A stretch of 64,000 nt of DNA from Georgenia_B sunbinii (GTDB taxonomy: Bacteria; Actinomycetota; Actinomycetes; Actinomycetales; Actinomycetaceae). The stretch lies in assembly GCF_036421855.1 (NCBI RefSeq), contig NZ_JAZGOK010000001.1; one strand, written 5' to 3'. Made by a program: the position numbers and the translations under genes. Each line of letters starts with the position of its first letter. Position 1 is the stretch's first letter. This document shows positions 43,270 to 51,095 of the stretch, piece by piece. The notes under the pieces were generated by a model, which was not told where the DNA came from, searched no databases, and saw only the letters and a program-made list of their open reading frames with translations.

Positions 43270-44052
43270 ATGAACCACCCCGACACCGGGCAGCCGCCCG
43301 CCGTCCCGCACGGATTCGCGCCGCAGGGACCCGATGCCTACCGCACGCCCGGCGCTCAGCCGGCGCAGCACCCGTACGCTGCTCCCGCCCACGGCGGCGC
43401 CCCGGGCACCCCGCCGCAGCCGCCGCGCAAAAGCTGGTTCGCCCGGCACAAGATCCTCACCGCCATCCTGGCGATCGTCGTGCTCATCGTCCTCGCCAAT
43501 GCCTTCGGCGGTGGCGACGACGAGCCGGGCAGCGCGGCACCAGCGGCGACGACCGGCACCGACGCGGTGGGCGACGGCGCCGCGCCCGCTGACCAGGCAG
43601 CTGCCGACGCCGCCGACGCGGAGCAGGTCGAGCCCGAGCCGGCCGACGAGGCCGGCCCCGGGATGGGCGACGCCGTGCGCGACGGCAAGTTCGAGTTCAC
43701 CGTGACCGACGTCGAGGCCGGCGTGGCCGAGGTGGGCAACGAGTGGCTGAACGAGCAGGCACAGGGCCAGTTCGTGCTCGTCCACGTGACGGTGGCCAAC
43801 ATCGGGGACCAGGCGCAGATGTTCCACGGCGACAACCACACGCTCGTCGACGACCAGGGCCGCGAGCACTCGGCCAACAGCGCGGCGGCCATCTACCTGG
43901 AGGACTCCGACTCGTTCCTCACCGACATCAACCCGGGCAACACGGTTGAAGCGGTGGTCGTCTTCGACATCCCGGCCGACGCCGTGCCGGCAGCCGTCGA
44001 GCTGCACGACTCGATGTTCTCCGGCGGCGTGACGGTATCGCTGAGCGACTGA
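43270..44052 (+). CDS. DUF4352 single-pass membrane protein
   Basis: 260 residues. A Pro/Gly/His-rich cytoplasmic N-terminus of ~55 residues is followed by basic RKSWFARHK, a single hydrophobic helix (ILTAILAIVVLIVLANAF), a disordered acidic Ala/Asp/Glu linker, then an extracellular DUF4352 immunoglobulin-like domain from about residue 140 (KFEFTVTDVEAG, FVLVHVTVANIGD, VVVFDIPADAVPAAVEL). ATG 43270 has a strong GAGGAGG site. The family binds or senses at the cell surface; specifics unknown. Confidence 0.9.
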   Translation: MNHPDTGQPPAVPHGFAPQGPDAYRTPGAQPAQHPYAAPAHGGAPGTPPQPPRKSWFARHKILTAILAIVVLIVLANAFGGGDDEPGSAAPAATTGTDAVGDGAAPADQAAADAADAEQVEPEPADEAGPGMGDAVRDGKFEFTVTDVEAGVAEVGNEWLNEQAQGQFVLVHVTVANIGDQAQMFHGDNHTLVDDQGREHSANSAAAIYLEDSDSFLTDINPGNTVEAVVVFDIPADAVPAAVELHDSMFSGGVTVSLSD

Positions 44053-44066
44053 GGCCCAGCTCGCCG

Positions 44067-44903
44067 CTAGGCCGCCGGCCGAGCGGCGATGTCGGAGAGC
44101 ATCTCGGTCAGCGCAAGCGCGTCGAACGGCGCACGGACCTTGGCGTCGTTGTCGAAGTAGACGACGACGTCGTGGCCGGCGGCGTGCCACGCCCGCACCT
44201 TCGCCGCCCAGCGGCGGAGGGCGGGCTCGTCGTACCCGCTGACGTAGAGCTCGGCGTCGCCGTGCAGACGCACGTACACCAGCCGGGCGGTGGGCGCCTC
44301 GAAGACTGGCCAGGCGGTCCCGCCGTCGGAGACGACGAGCGCGACGTCGTGCTCGCGCAGCAGCCGGAAGAACGCCGGGTCCGAGAAGCTGGCGTGGCGA
44401 ACCTCGAGGGCGTGGCGCAGCGGCCGGTCAGCGTCGGCCGTGGTCCATGCCCTGCCGTCGAGCCGTTCGTCGTGCCCGGCGGCGAGCGCCGCCGCGCGGC
44501 GGGTGCTGGTCGGCAGCAGCTCGAGGAACTCGGCCACCGCGTCGAGGTCGAGCCGGCGTCGCGCGGGCAGCTGCCACAGCACCGGGCCGAGCCGGTCGCC
44601 GAGGGCGAGGACCCCGGAGGCGAAGAAGTTGGCGAGGGGCACCGCGGCGTCGCGCAGCTGCTTGACGTGAGTGATGAACCGCCCGCCCTTGACCGCAAAG
44701 CGGAAATCTGGCGGCGTGCTCTCCCGCCAGCGCTGGTAGGACTCGGGCCGCTGGAGGGAGTAGAAGGACCCGTTGAGCTCCACCGTCGGGAACGTCGAGG
44801 CGATGAACTCGAGCTCGCGGCGCTGCACCAGGCCAGGCGGGTAGAACGTCTTGCGCCAGGGCGGGTACCGCCACCCGGACACCCCGATCCGCACCTCGGC
44901 CAT
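44067..44903 (-). CDS. DUF72 family protein
   Basis: A 278-residue TIM-barrel-like DUF72 (YecE-type) protein: VRIGVSGWRYPPWRKTFYP at the N-terminus, TVELNGSFYSLQ, FAVKGGRFITH and YVRLHGD, YVYFDND-like VVVYFDNDAKV at the C-terminus. Biochemical role not established. ATG 44903 has no Shine-Dalgarno sequence, but TACACT (a -10-like hexamer) ends 7 bases before it, so a leaderless mRNA is likely. It is convergent with DUF4352, 14 bases apart. Confidence 0.92.
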   Translation of the reverse strand: MAEVRIGVSGWRYPPWRKTFYPPGLVQRRELEFIASTFPTVELNGSFYSLQRPESYQRWRESTPPDFRFAVKGGRFITHVKQLRDAAVPLANFFASGVLALGDRLGPVLWQLPARRRLDLDAVAEFLELLPTSTRRAAALAAGHDERLDGRAWTTADADRPLRHALEVRHASFSDPAFFRLLREHDVALVVSDGGTAWPVFEAPTARLVYVRLHGDAELYVSGYDEPALRRWAAKVRAWHAAGHDVVVYFDNDAKVRAPFDALALTEMLSDIAARPAA

Positions 44904-45040
44904 GTCGGCGAGTGTAGGGATCACCTCGGAGGGGCGCGCGGGCTCGGTCCGCACCCACCGATGAGTTCCGGCGCCACCGCCGGTCGGTAGGGAGCAGGGG
45001 CACGACAACAGCGCCGCCGCCCACGACCCGACGGAGAACC

Positions 45041-45928
45041 ATGATGACCGCGACCACCGCCGAGACCCAGACCCTCGATGTCCCCGGAGCCACGCTGACC
45101 TACGACGTCCGTGGCCCGCTGCCGACCATGGACGGTGCGCCGCCGCTCCTGCTCATCGGCCAGCCGATGGACGCGAGCGGGTTCACCACCCTCGCCTCGC
45201 ACTTCGCGGACCGCACCGTGGTGACCTACGACCCGCGCGGCATGGGCCGCAGCGTCCGCCACGACGGCAGCCTGCGACAGACCCCCGAGCAGCAGGCCGA
45301 CGACGTCCACCGTCTCATCACCGCGCTCGACGCCGGACCGGTGGACCTGTTCGGCAGCAGCGGCGGTGCGATCACCGGGCTGTGCCTCACCGCGACCCAC
45401 CCGGCAGCGGTACGGACGCTGGTGGCGCACGAGCCGCCGCTGATCACCGTGCTGCCCGACGCCGAGCGCGCCCTCGCCGCTTGGCACCGGGTCGAGCAGG
45501 TCTACCAGGAGCGCGGCTGGAGCTGGGGCATGGCCGCCTTCATCGCCATGACGTCATGGTCCGGTGAGCTCGGCGACGACTCCCTGAGCGACCCGCCCGA
45601 CCCAGCGACCTTCGGCATGCCCGTCGACGACGACGGCTCCCGGGAGGACCCGCTGCTATCTGGGGCCGCCGCTGCGATCACCGGCTACCGGCCGGACGGC
45701 GCTGCCCTCGCCGCGGCATCGACCCGGATCGTGCTCGCCGCCGGCATCGGGAGCAAGGACACGCTCACCTGGCGCACCACCGCTGCTCTCGGCGAGCGGC
45801 TCGACCTGGAGCTCACCGTCTTCCCGGGCGACCACGCCGGCTTCCTCGGCGGCGAGTACGGGCAGACCGGGGAGCCGGACGCGTTCGCCGCGCGGCTGCG
45901 GGAGGTGCTCGCGGACGCGTCCGTCTGA
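45041..45928 (+). CDS. Alpha/beta hydrolase
   Basis: 295 residues with the alpha/beta-hydrolase order: oxyanion region LLLIGQPMDASGF, DPRGMGRSVR, nucleophile elbow DLFGSSGGAITG (Ser near residue 107) and catalytic His in FPGDHAGFLGGEYG. The elbow GSSGG fits the esterase/peroxidase-like group. ATG 45041 and 45044 are both possible; ACGGAGAACC precedes. Monocistronic; substrate unknown. Confidence 0.92.
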   Translation: MMTATTAETQTLDVPGATLTYDVRGPLPTMDGAPPLLLIGQPMDASGFTTLASHFADRTVVTYDPRGMGRSVRHDGSLRQTPEQQADDVHRLITALDAGPVDLFGSSGGAITGLCLTATHPAAVRTLVAHEPPLITVLPDAERALAAWHRVEQVYQERGWSWGMAAFIAMTSWSGELGDDSLSDPPDPATFGMPVDDDGSREDPLLSGAAAAITGYRPDGAALAAASTRIVLAAGIGSKDTLTWRTTAALGERLDLELTVFPGDHAGFLGGEYGQTGEPDAFAARLREVLADASV

Positions 45929-45941
45929 CACCGCCTGCACC

Positions 45942-45957
45942 TGGCGCAGCTGCGCCA
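45942..45957. promoter_or_regulatory. Perfect 16-bp palindrome
   Basis: TGGCGCAGCTGCGCCA, no loop, in the 75-base gap upstream of the PrmC-like gene. Loop-free symmetry favours a protein binding site over a terminator. Confidence 0.35.
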
Positions 45958-46003
45958 CTGAATTCAGGGTGCCCGGCGGCCGGCACACTGGAATCGTGAG
46001 CGC

Positions 46004-46849
46004 ATGTCGCTGACGTCCGTCGCCCAGCAGCTGGCCGTAGCGGGGTGCGTCCGCCCGGAGGACGAGGCGCGGATCCTCCTCGAGGAGGCCGCCACCCCCG
46101 GGCAGCTCGATGCGATGGTGGCGCAGCGGGTGGCCGGCGTGCCGCTCGAGCACATCGTGGGGTGGGCCGAGTTCTGCGGCCGCCGGTTCATCGTCGAGCC
46201 AGGCGTCTTCGTCCCTCGGCCGCGCAGCGCCCACCTGGTCGCGGAGGCGTCGTCGCTCGCCCGCTGCATCGCCGGGTCCGGCCGTGGCGTCGTCGTCGTC
46301 GACCTCTGCTGCGGTGTCGGCGCGATTGGTGCGTCGATCGCTGCAGAGGTGGCCGGGGTGGACCTGCACGCCGCCGACATCGACGCTCGCGCCGTCGCCT
46401 GCGCCAGGCGCAACCTCGCGCCGTGGGGAGGCACCGTCCACCACGGCAACCTGTTCGCACCGCTGCCCCGCCGGCTCCGCCATCGGGTCGACGTGCTCGT
46501 CGCCAGCCCGCCCTATGTCCCGACCGACGAGATCCAGCTCCTCGCGGCTGAGGCCCGGGAGTTCGAGCCGACGACCGCCCTCGACGGCGGCGCGGAGGGT
46601 CTCGACGTCGTCGTGAGGATCGCCCGCGACGCCCGCCAATGGCTCTCGGCCGACGGCTGCCTCGTGGTGGAGGTCGGGACCCGCGAGGCCGAGCGTGCCG
46701 CTCACGTGCTCGAGGAGCTCGGCTACCGGGCGCGCTGCACGCGGTCCGCGGCGGACGACGCCGCGGCCGTCGTCGGACGTCGCACCGACCCGGCCGCGGG
46801 CACAGAAAAGGCCGCCTCGCTGTCGGAGACGGCCTTCGGTGAAGGGTGA
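46004..46849 (+). CDS. PrmC-like protein N5-glutamine methyltransferase homologue
   Basis: A 281-residue SAM-dependent methyltransferase of the HemK/PrmC-related group found in actinobacteria beside true prmC. The N-terminal helical domain contains VPLEHIVGWAEFCGRRF. The SAM motif is VDLCCGVGAIGASIAAE and motif IV reads ASPPYVPT, where (N)PPY/NAPY is usual, so the first residue, which contacts the target amide in PrmC, is Ser. The last ~14 residues are encoded by DNA that forms a terminator on the other strand (46808-46836), so this tail is probably not conserved. Confidence 0.88.
   Translation: MSLTSVAQQLAVAGCVRPEDEARILLEEAATPGQLDAMVAQRVAGVPLEHIVGWAEFCGRRFIVEPGVFVPRPRSAHLVAEASSLARCIAGSGRGVVVVDLCCGVGAIGASIAAEVAGVDLHAADIDARAVACARRNLAPWGGTVHHGNLFAPLPRRLRHRVDVLVASPPYVPTDEIQLLAAEAREFEPTTALDGGAEGLDVVVRIARDARQWLSADGCLVVEVGTREAERAAHVLEELGYRARCTRSAADDAAAVVGRRTDPAAGTEKAASLSETAFGEG
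46808..46836 (-). terminator. Intrinsic terminator on the minus strand
   Basis: Stem AAGGCCGTCTC / GAGGCGGCCTT on the minus strand (one G-U pair), 7-base loop, followed by TTTTCT: the orientation fits a minus-strand transcript. It lies inside the 3' end of the plus-strand methyltransferase gene and 29 bases beyond the stop of the small minus-strand ORF. The sequence is a close copy of the ssrA terminator at 61574-61609. Confidence 0.7.
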
Positions 46850-46864
46850 GCGTGAACTAGCTGG

Positions 46865-47044
46865 TCAGCGGGTCCGCGGGGGCATGCTCTGCGGGAGGTG
46901 AGCGAAGCCGGCCACGCCGGTCTTGTTCATCGCGGCGGAGGAGGCGACTCGGCGAGTAGCACCCCGACGGACGGAGCGGCGGCCAGCGGCGCGAGGCCGT
47001 GTCACCTTGAGGCTGGAGGCGAGGGTCTGCAGTGTTGTTGTCAT
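46865..47044 (-). CDS. Small basic protein, hypothetical
   Basis: A 59-codon ORF divergent from the LysR gene, starting TTTLQTLASSLKVTRPRA and rich in Arg. The ribosome site is weak. Support: it starts in the gap where a LysR target is expected, and a T-tailed terminator follows it on the same strand. Against: short, arginine-rich frames are common by chance in this base composition, and the sequence matches no family I know. An alternative overlapping frame starts at TTG 47051. Confidence 0.35.
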   Translation of the reverse strand: MTTTLQTLASSLKVTRPRAAGRRSVRRGATRRVASSAAMNKTGVAGFAHLPQSMPPRTR

Positions 47045-47122
47045 GGTTCAAGTGTGGCCCACCTGCGCCTATGCGTCCAATAGATATTTGACATACGACC
47101 CATGCCCGAACAGCATATGTGC

Positions 47123-48034
47123 ATGGACGTTCGAACGTTGCGGTGGTTCCAGCAGGTCGCCGACGGCCTCACGCTCACCGAGCTGGCAGCCGCGGAGTTC
47201 ACCGCGCAGTCAGGCATCTCGCGCGCCCTCGCCCGGCTCGACGCCGAGGTCGGCACCCCGCTCCTGCAACGGTCGGGGCGCACCCTGCGCCTCACGCACG
47301 CCGGCTCCGTGCTCAAGCGGCACGTCGACGCCGCGATCCACGAGCTCGACGACGGCATGGCCGCCCTCGATCAGCTCCTCAACCCGGAGACCGGCTCGGT
47401 CCGCGTCGCCTTCCAGCCGTCGCTCGGCAGCTGGCTGGTGCCGGACCTCGTGAGCACCTTCCGCGAGGAGTACCCCGACGTGCACTTCGACCTGGTGCCC
47501 AAGCGCGACGAGCTCGTGAGCGTCGTCGGCCGCCGCGCCGCCGCGGATCTCGAGTTCACCACCCGCCACCCCACAGAGGCGGACCTGGAGTGGCAGCAGC
47601 TCGTGACGGAGTCGTTGCTCCTCGCGGTGCCCGACACCCACCACCTGGCGGGCCGCCCCACGGTCGACCTGTCCGACTGCGGGGACATCCCCTTCGTGAT
47701 GATCCACCCCCACTCCGAGCTCCGGGCCGCCAGCAGCGGCCTGCTCTCCCGTGCCGGTGTGTCGCCGACGATCACCTTCGTCTGCGACGACCTCCCGACG
47801 ATGCGCGCCTTCGTGGCCGCCGGGCTCGGGGTGGCGATCATGCCCCGGCCCCACGGCACCGAGGCCGAGCGGGGCGCGCTGCGCTATCTCCCGATCGCCG
47901 ACCCGGACGCCAAGCGGGAGGTCGGGATCGCGTGGCCGAGCAACCGGCGGCTGCTGCCGGCCGTCGGGCTGTTCCGCAACCATGTCCTCGAGCGCCGCGC
48001 CCAGGGGTTGCTGCAAGCTGGTGATCTCCGTTGA
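47123..48034 (+). CDS. LysR-family transcriptional regulator
   Basis: 303 residues. The N-terminal HTH is MDVRTLRWFQQVADGLTLTE, then LAAAEFTAQSGISRALARLD; the rest is the type-2 periplasmic-binding-like effector domain (VRVAFQPSLGSWLVP, FVAAGLGVAIMP). ATG 47123 gives the standard LysR N-terminus; ATG 47102 and 47117 are also in frame. The upstream 78 bases are A/T-rich with TTGACA and ATAGATATTTGAC, a likely shared control region with the divergent small ORF. Convergent with the ATPase gene, 12 bases away. Confidence 0.93.
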   Translation: MDVRTLRWFQQVADGLTLTELAAAEFTAQSGISRALARLDAEVGTPLLQRSGRTLRLTHAGSVLKRHVDAAIHELDDGMAALDQLLNPETGSVRVAFQPSLGSWLVPDLVSTFREEYPDVHFDLVPKRDELVSVVGRRAAADLEFTTRHPTEADLEWQQLVTESLLLAVPDTHHLAGRPTVDLSDCGDIPFVMIHPHSELRAASSGLLSRAGVSPTITFVCDDLPTMRAFVAAGLGVAIMPRPHGTEAERGALRYLPIADPDAKREVGIAWPSNRRLLPAVGLFRNHVLERRAQGLLQAGDLR

Positions 48035-48046
48035 GGCAGTGACCTC

Positions 48047-49123
48047 CTACCGAGCCACCTCGGACAGCGTCAGCCCGGTGTCCGCGTCGAAGAGGTGCGC
48101 ACGGTCCAGGTCGACGGTGACGGACATGCGTTCGCCCGGTGTGCCGGTGACGGTCGGCCGCGCCTTGACCTTGAGCATCTCCTTGCCCACCTTGACGTCG
48201 ACCACGGTGCGGTCGCCGAGCGGTTCGAGCCCGTAGAGCTCTCCGTCGAGCGCTGTGTCGCTGCGCACCTCGACGGACAGGTCCTCGGCGCGCACGCCGA
48301 GCAGCAGCGGACGGCCGTCTTCCGCCGTCGTCCATCGCGGCCGTGGGAGTGTCCAGCCCTCCGCCCCGACGAGCCGGTCCCCCTCGGCGTGGCAGGCGAG
48401 CAGGCTGATCCGCGGGCTCCCGACGAAGCCGGCGACCCACTGGTTGGCAGGGCGGTCATAGATCTCCGTCGGGGTGCCGACCTGCTGCACCGTGCCCTCC
48501 CGGAGCACCGCGACCTGGTCGGCCATGGACAGTGCCTCGACCTGGTCGTTGGTCACGTAGACGAATGTTTCGCCCAGACTGCGGTGGATCCGGGTGAGCT
48601 CGGTGCGCATCTCGACCCGAAGCTTGAGGTCGAGGTTCGTCAGCGGCTCGTCCATGAGGAACGCCCGCGGGCGGCGGACCAGCGCACGGGCCAGTGCGAC
48701 GCGCTGCATCTCACCGCCCGACAGCTGGCCGGGCTTACGCTTCAGCAGCCGCTCGATGTGCAGCAGGCTCGAGACCTTCTGCACCGCCGTGGCGATCTCG
48801 TCGGACGAGGCCTTGCGGGCCCGCAGGGGCGAGGCGATGTTCTCGAAGACCGTCTTGCGCGGGTAGAGGGCGTAACTCTGGAACACCATCGCCAGGTTGC
48901 GGGCGGCCGGGGTGTCACCAGTCGCGTCCTTGCCGTCGAGGTGCACCGAGCCGGCGTCGAGCTTCTCGAGCCCGGCGATCGACCGCAGGGTCGTCGTCTT
49001 GCCCGCACCGGACGGCCCCAGCACCACGAAGAACGCGCCGTCTGGCACCTCCAGGGTCACCCCGTCGAGCGCCTGCACCTCACCGAAGGACTTGCGCAGC
49101 CCGTAGGCAGCCACCGTTCCCAT
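48047..49123 (-). CDS. ABC sugar-type ATPase with Asn at the switch-histidine position
   Basis: A 358-residue MalK/UgpC-like subunit: Walker A GPSGAGKTTT, Q-loop VFQSYALYP, signature LSGGEMQRVALARAL, Walker B AFLMDEPLTNLD, then a TOBE domain from ~240. The H-loop reads YVTNDQVEALS: the catalytic His, present in the sister ATPase as YVTHDQVEAMS, is Asn (codon AAC on the minus strand). It starts one base inside the sister gene's stop (TGATG). The two unequal ATPases probably form a heterodimer with one weakened ATP site. Last gene of the alcohol/polyol operon. Confidence 0.94.
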   Translation of the reverse strand: MGTVAAYGLRKSFGEVQALDGVTLEVPDGAFFVVLGPSGAGKTTTLRSIAGLEKLDAGSVHLDGKDATGDTPAARNLAMVFQSYALYPRKTVFENIASPLRARKASSDEIATAVQKVSSLLHIERLLKRKPGQLSGGEMQRVALARALVRRPRAFLMDEPLTNLDLKLRVEMRTELTRIHRSLGETFVYVTNDQVEALSMADQVAVLREGTVQQVGTPTEIYDRPANQWVAGFVGSPRISLLACHAEGDRLVGAEGWTLPRPRWTTAEDGRPLLLGVRAEDLSVEVRSDTALDGELYGLEPLGDRTVVDVKVGKEMLKVKARPTVTGTPGERMSVTVDLDRAHLFDADTGLTLSEVAR

Positions 49124-50187
49124 CAGGCCACCAGCTCTTCCGTGCTCGAGTCGTAGACCGGCGGGGTCCCGCCGGTGTGCCGCAGACCCACCGGCGCCTC
49201 GGGGCCGAAGCGGACGGTCGGAGGCATCCGCACGCGGACGTCTCGCCCCCCGCTGGCCACGACGTAGATGATCTCGTCGCCCAGGAGCTCGGCTGAGACG
49301 ACCCGGCCCGGAACCGTTCCGTCCGCCCCGGCCGGAGTGATCTCCAGCGCCTCGGGCCGGACGCCCGCGACGAGCGTACGATCACGCTTGAGGCCCGGCG
49401 GTGGGGTGAGCGCGAGCCCACCGGCCGCCCGTAGCGCACCGTCGGCCACCTCGACGTCGAACAGGTTCATCGGCGGGGAGCCGATGAAGGCTGCGCAGAA
49501 CAGGCTGGCCGGGCGGTCGTAGACCTCCAGCGGCGTCCCGACCTGCTCCACCCGACCCTTATTGAGGATCGCGATGCGGTGCCCGAGCGACATCGCCTCG
49601 ACCTGGTCGTGCGTGACGTACACCATCGTCGTGCCGAGCTGGGCCTGGAGGTGCTTGATCTCGGTCCGCGTGTCCGCTCGCAGCTCGGCGTCGAGGTTGG
49701 TCAGCGGCTCGTCCATGAGGAAGGCGCGCGGCCGCCGTACGAGGGCCCGGGCCAGTGCGACTCGCTGCTGCTCCCCGCCGGACAGCCGGTGCGGCTTGCG
49801 GTCCAGGAGCGGGCCGAGCTGCATCATCCGGGCGGCCTCGTCGACCCGTTCGCGGATCTCCGCCTTGGGCCGGCCCTCGGCAAGCAGCGGGAAGGCCAGG
49901 TTGTCGCGGGTCTTCAGGTGCGGGTAGAGGGCGTAGAACTGGAACACCATGGCGATGTCCCGCTCGGCGGGCGGCAGGTCGTTGACCAGCGTGTCCCCGA
50001 TGCGGATATCGCCCGACGTCTGTCGCTCGAGACCGGCCATGGCGCGCAGCGTGGTCGTCTTGCCGCACCCCGACGGGCCGAGCATGACGAACAGCTCGCC
50101 GTCACCGATGGACAGGTCGACGTGCTCGACCGCCACGGTGCCGTCCGGGTACTGCTTGTGCAGGGAAGTGACTTCGATACCGGCCAT
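49123..50187 (-). CDS. ABC sugar-type ATPase (MalK/UgpC-like), canonical
   Basis: 354 residues: GPSGCGKTTT, VFQFYALYPHL, LSGGEQQRVALARAL, AFLMDEPLTNLD and a normal H-loop VTHDQVEAM; TOBE domain C-terminal. Overlaps the permease stop by one base (TGATG). A second ATPase in one operon recalls the GlpS/GlpT glycerol importer of rhizobia, as I remember it. Together with 48047-49123 it drives the importer. Confidence 0.95.
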   Translation of the reverse strand: MAGIEVTSLHKQYPDGTVAVEHVDLSIGDGELFVMLGPSGCGKTTTLRAMAGLERQTSGDIRIGDTLVNDLPPAERDIAMVFQFYALYPHLKTRDNLAFPLLAEGRPKAEIRERVDEAARMMQLGPLLDRKPHRLSGGEQQRVALARALVRRPRAFLMDEPLTNLDAELRADTRTEIKHLQAQLGTTMVYVTHDQVEAMSLGHRIAILNKGRVEQVGTPLEVYDRPASLFCAAFIGSPPMNLFDVEVADGALRAAGGLALTPPPGLKRDRTLVAGVRPEALEITPAGADGTVPGRVVSAELLGDEIIYVVASGGRDVRVRMPPTVRFGPEAPVGLRHTGGTPPVYDSSTEELVA

Positions 50188-51095
50188 CAGCGTCGCACCG
50201 CCCCGAGGGTCACGCCGGCGACCAGGTGCTTGCGCACCAGGTAGGCGAAGATCAGCACCGGCAGCGCGAAGACCACCGTGGCGGCGGCGACCAGGCCCCA
50301 GTTCACCGTGGTACCGCCGATGAGGCCGGCGATGGCCGGTGGGGCCGTGCGGACCTCCTGGCTGGAGGTGAGGAAGATCGCATAGACGAACTCGTTCCAG
50401 GAGAAGATGAGCGCGAACACCGCCGTCGCGGCGATGCCGGGGATGAGCAGGGGAAGGGTGAACTTCCAGAACGCCTGCAGACGGGTGTAGCCGTCGAGCA
50501 TCGCGGCGTCCTCGTACTCCGATGGCACATCATCGACGAAGCCCTTCATCATCCAGATCGTGAACGGCAGGTTGAACGCCGTGTAGATGAGGATGAGGCC
50601 GAGCTTGGTGTCGATGAGCCCGAGGTTGCGGTACATGAGGAAGATCGGGATGACGACCACCACGGGCGGCATGAAGCGGGTGGAGAGGATGAAGAACAGC
50701 TGGTCCTTCTTGGCCTTCAGGGTGAACCGTGAGTAGGCCCACGCCGCAGGAACCCCGAGCAGGGTGGCCAGCACGGTGGAGGTCCCGGCGACCACGACGG
50801 AGTTCATGAACGACACGGACAGGTCCGAACGCCCCCCGCCGGGAGCGACGAAGACGTCCTTGTAGTGCTGCATGGTGACGTCGAAGCCGAAGAACTTCGC
50901 CGGGACGGCGTAGATGTCCTGGCCGGTCTTGAACGACGTCTGAAGAATCCACATCACCGTGAACAGCGAGGTGCTCAGAAGCACGACCAGCAGCGCGATC
51001 TCGATGATGGCCCGGACCTTGCCGCCTCCGCGGCGGGCTCGGGACGCGGAGCGGGTGACGGGCCCGGGTACGGCCTCGTCGACGGAGATCGCCAT
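50187..51095 (-). CDS. ABC sugar permease, MalG-like
   Basis: 302 residues, six helices. The first helix is at ~31-50 after a basic N-terminus; the EAA loop is EYEDAAMLDGYTRLQAFWKF. Substrate path partner of the MalF-like protein. ATG 51095 shares one base with the preceding stop. Confidence 0.95.
   Translation of the reverse strand: MAISVDEAVPGPVTRSASRARRGGGKVRAIIEIALLVVLLSTSLFTVMWILQTSFKTGQDIYAVPAKFFGFDVTMQHYKDVFVAPGGGRSDLSVSFMNSVVVAGTSTVLATLLGVPAAWAYSRFTLKAKKDQLFFILSTRFMPPVVVVIPIFLMYRNLGLIDTKLGLILIYTAFNLPFTIWMMKGFVDDVPSEYEDAAMLDGYTRLQAFWKFTLPLLIPGIAATAVFALIFSWNEFVYAIFLTSSQEVRTAPPAIAGLIGGTTVNWGLVAAATVVFALPVLIFAYLVRKHLVAGVTLGAVRR

Noticed and set aside
44061..44089. TCGCCGC / GCGGCGA stem between DUF4352 and DUF72 as a terminator
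   Set aside because: Seven base pairs with a long loop, mostly inside the DUF72 coding end; too weak to list in this base composition.
46857..47051. 64-codon alternative frame starting at TTG 47051 in the LysR gap
   Set aside because: It needs a TTG start and overlaps the ATG-started 59-codon frame; neither has homology I know, and the ATG frame is the better choice.
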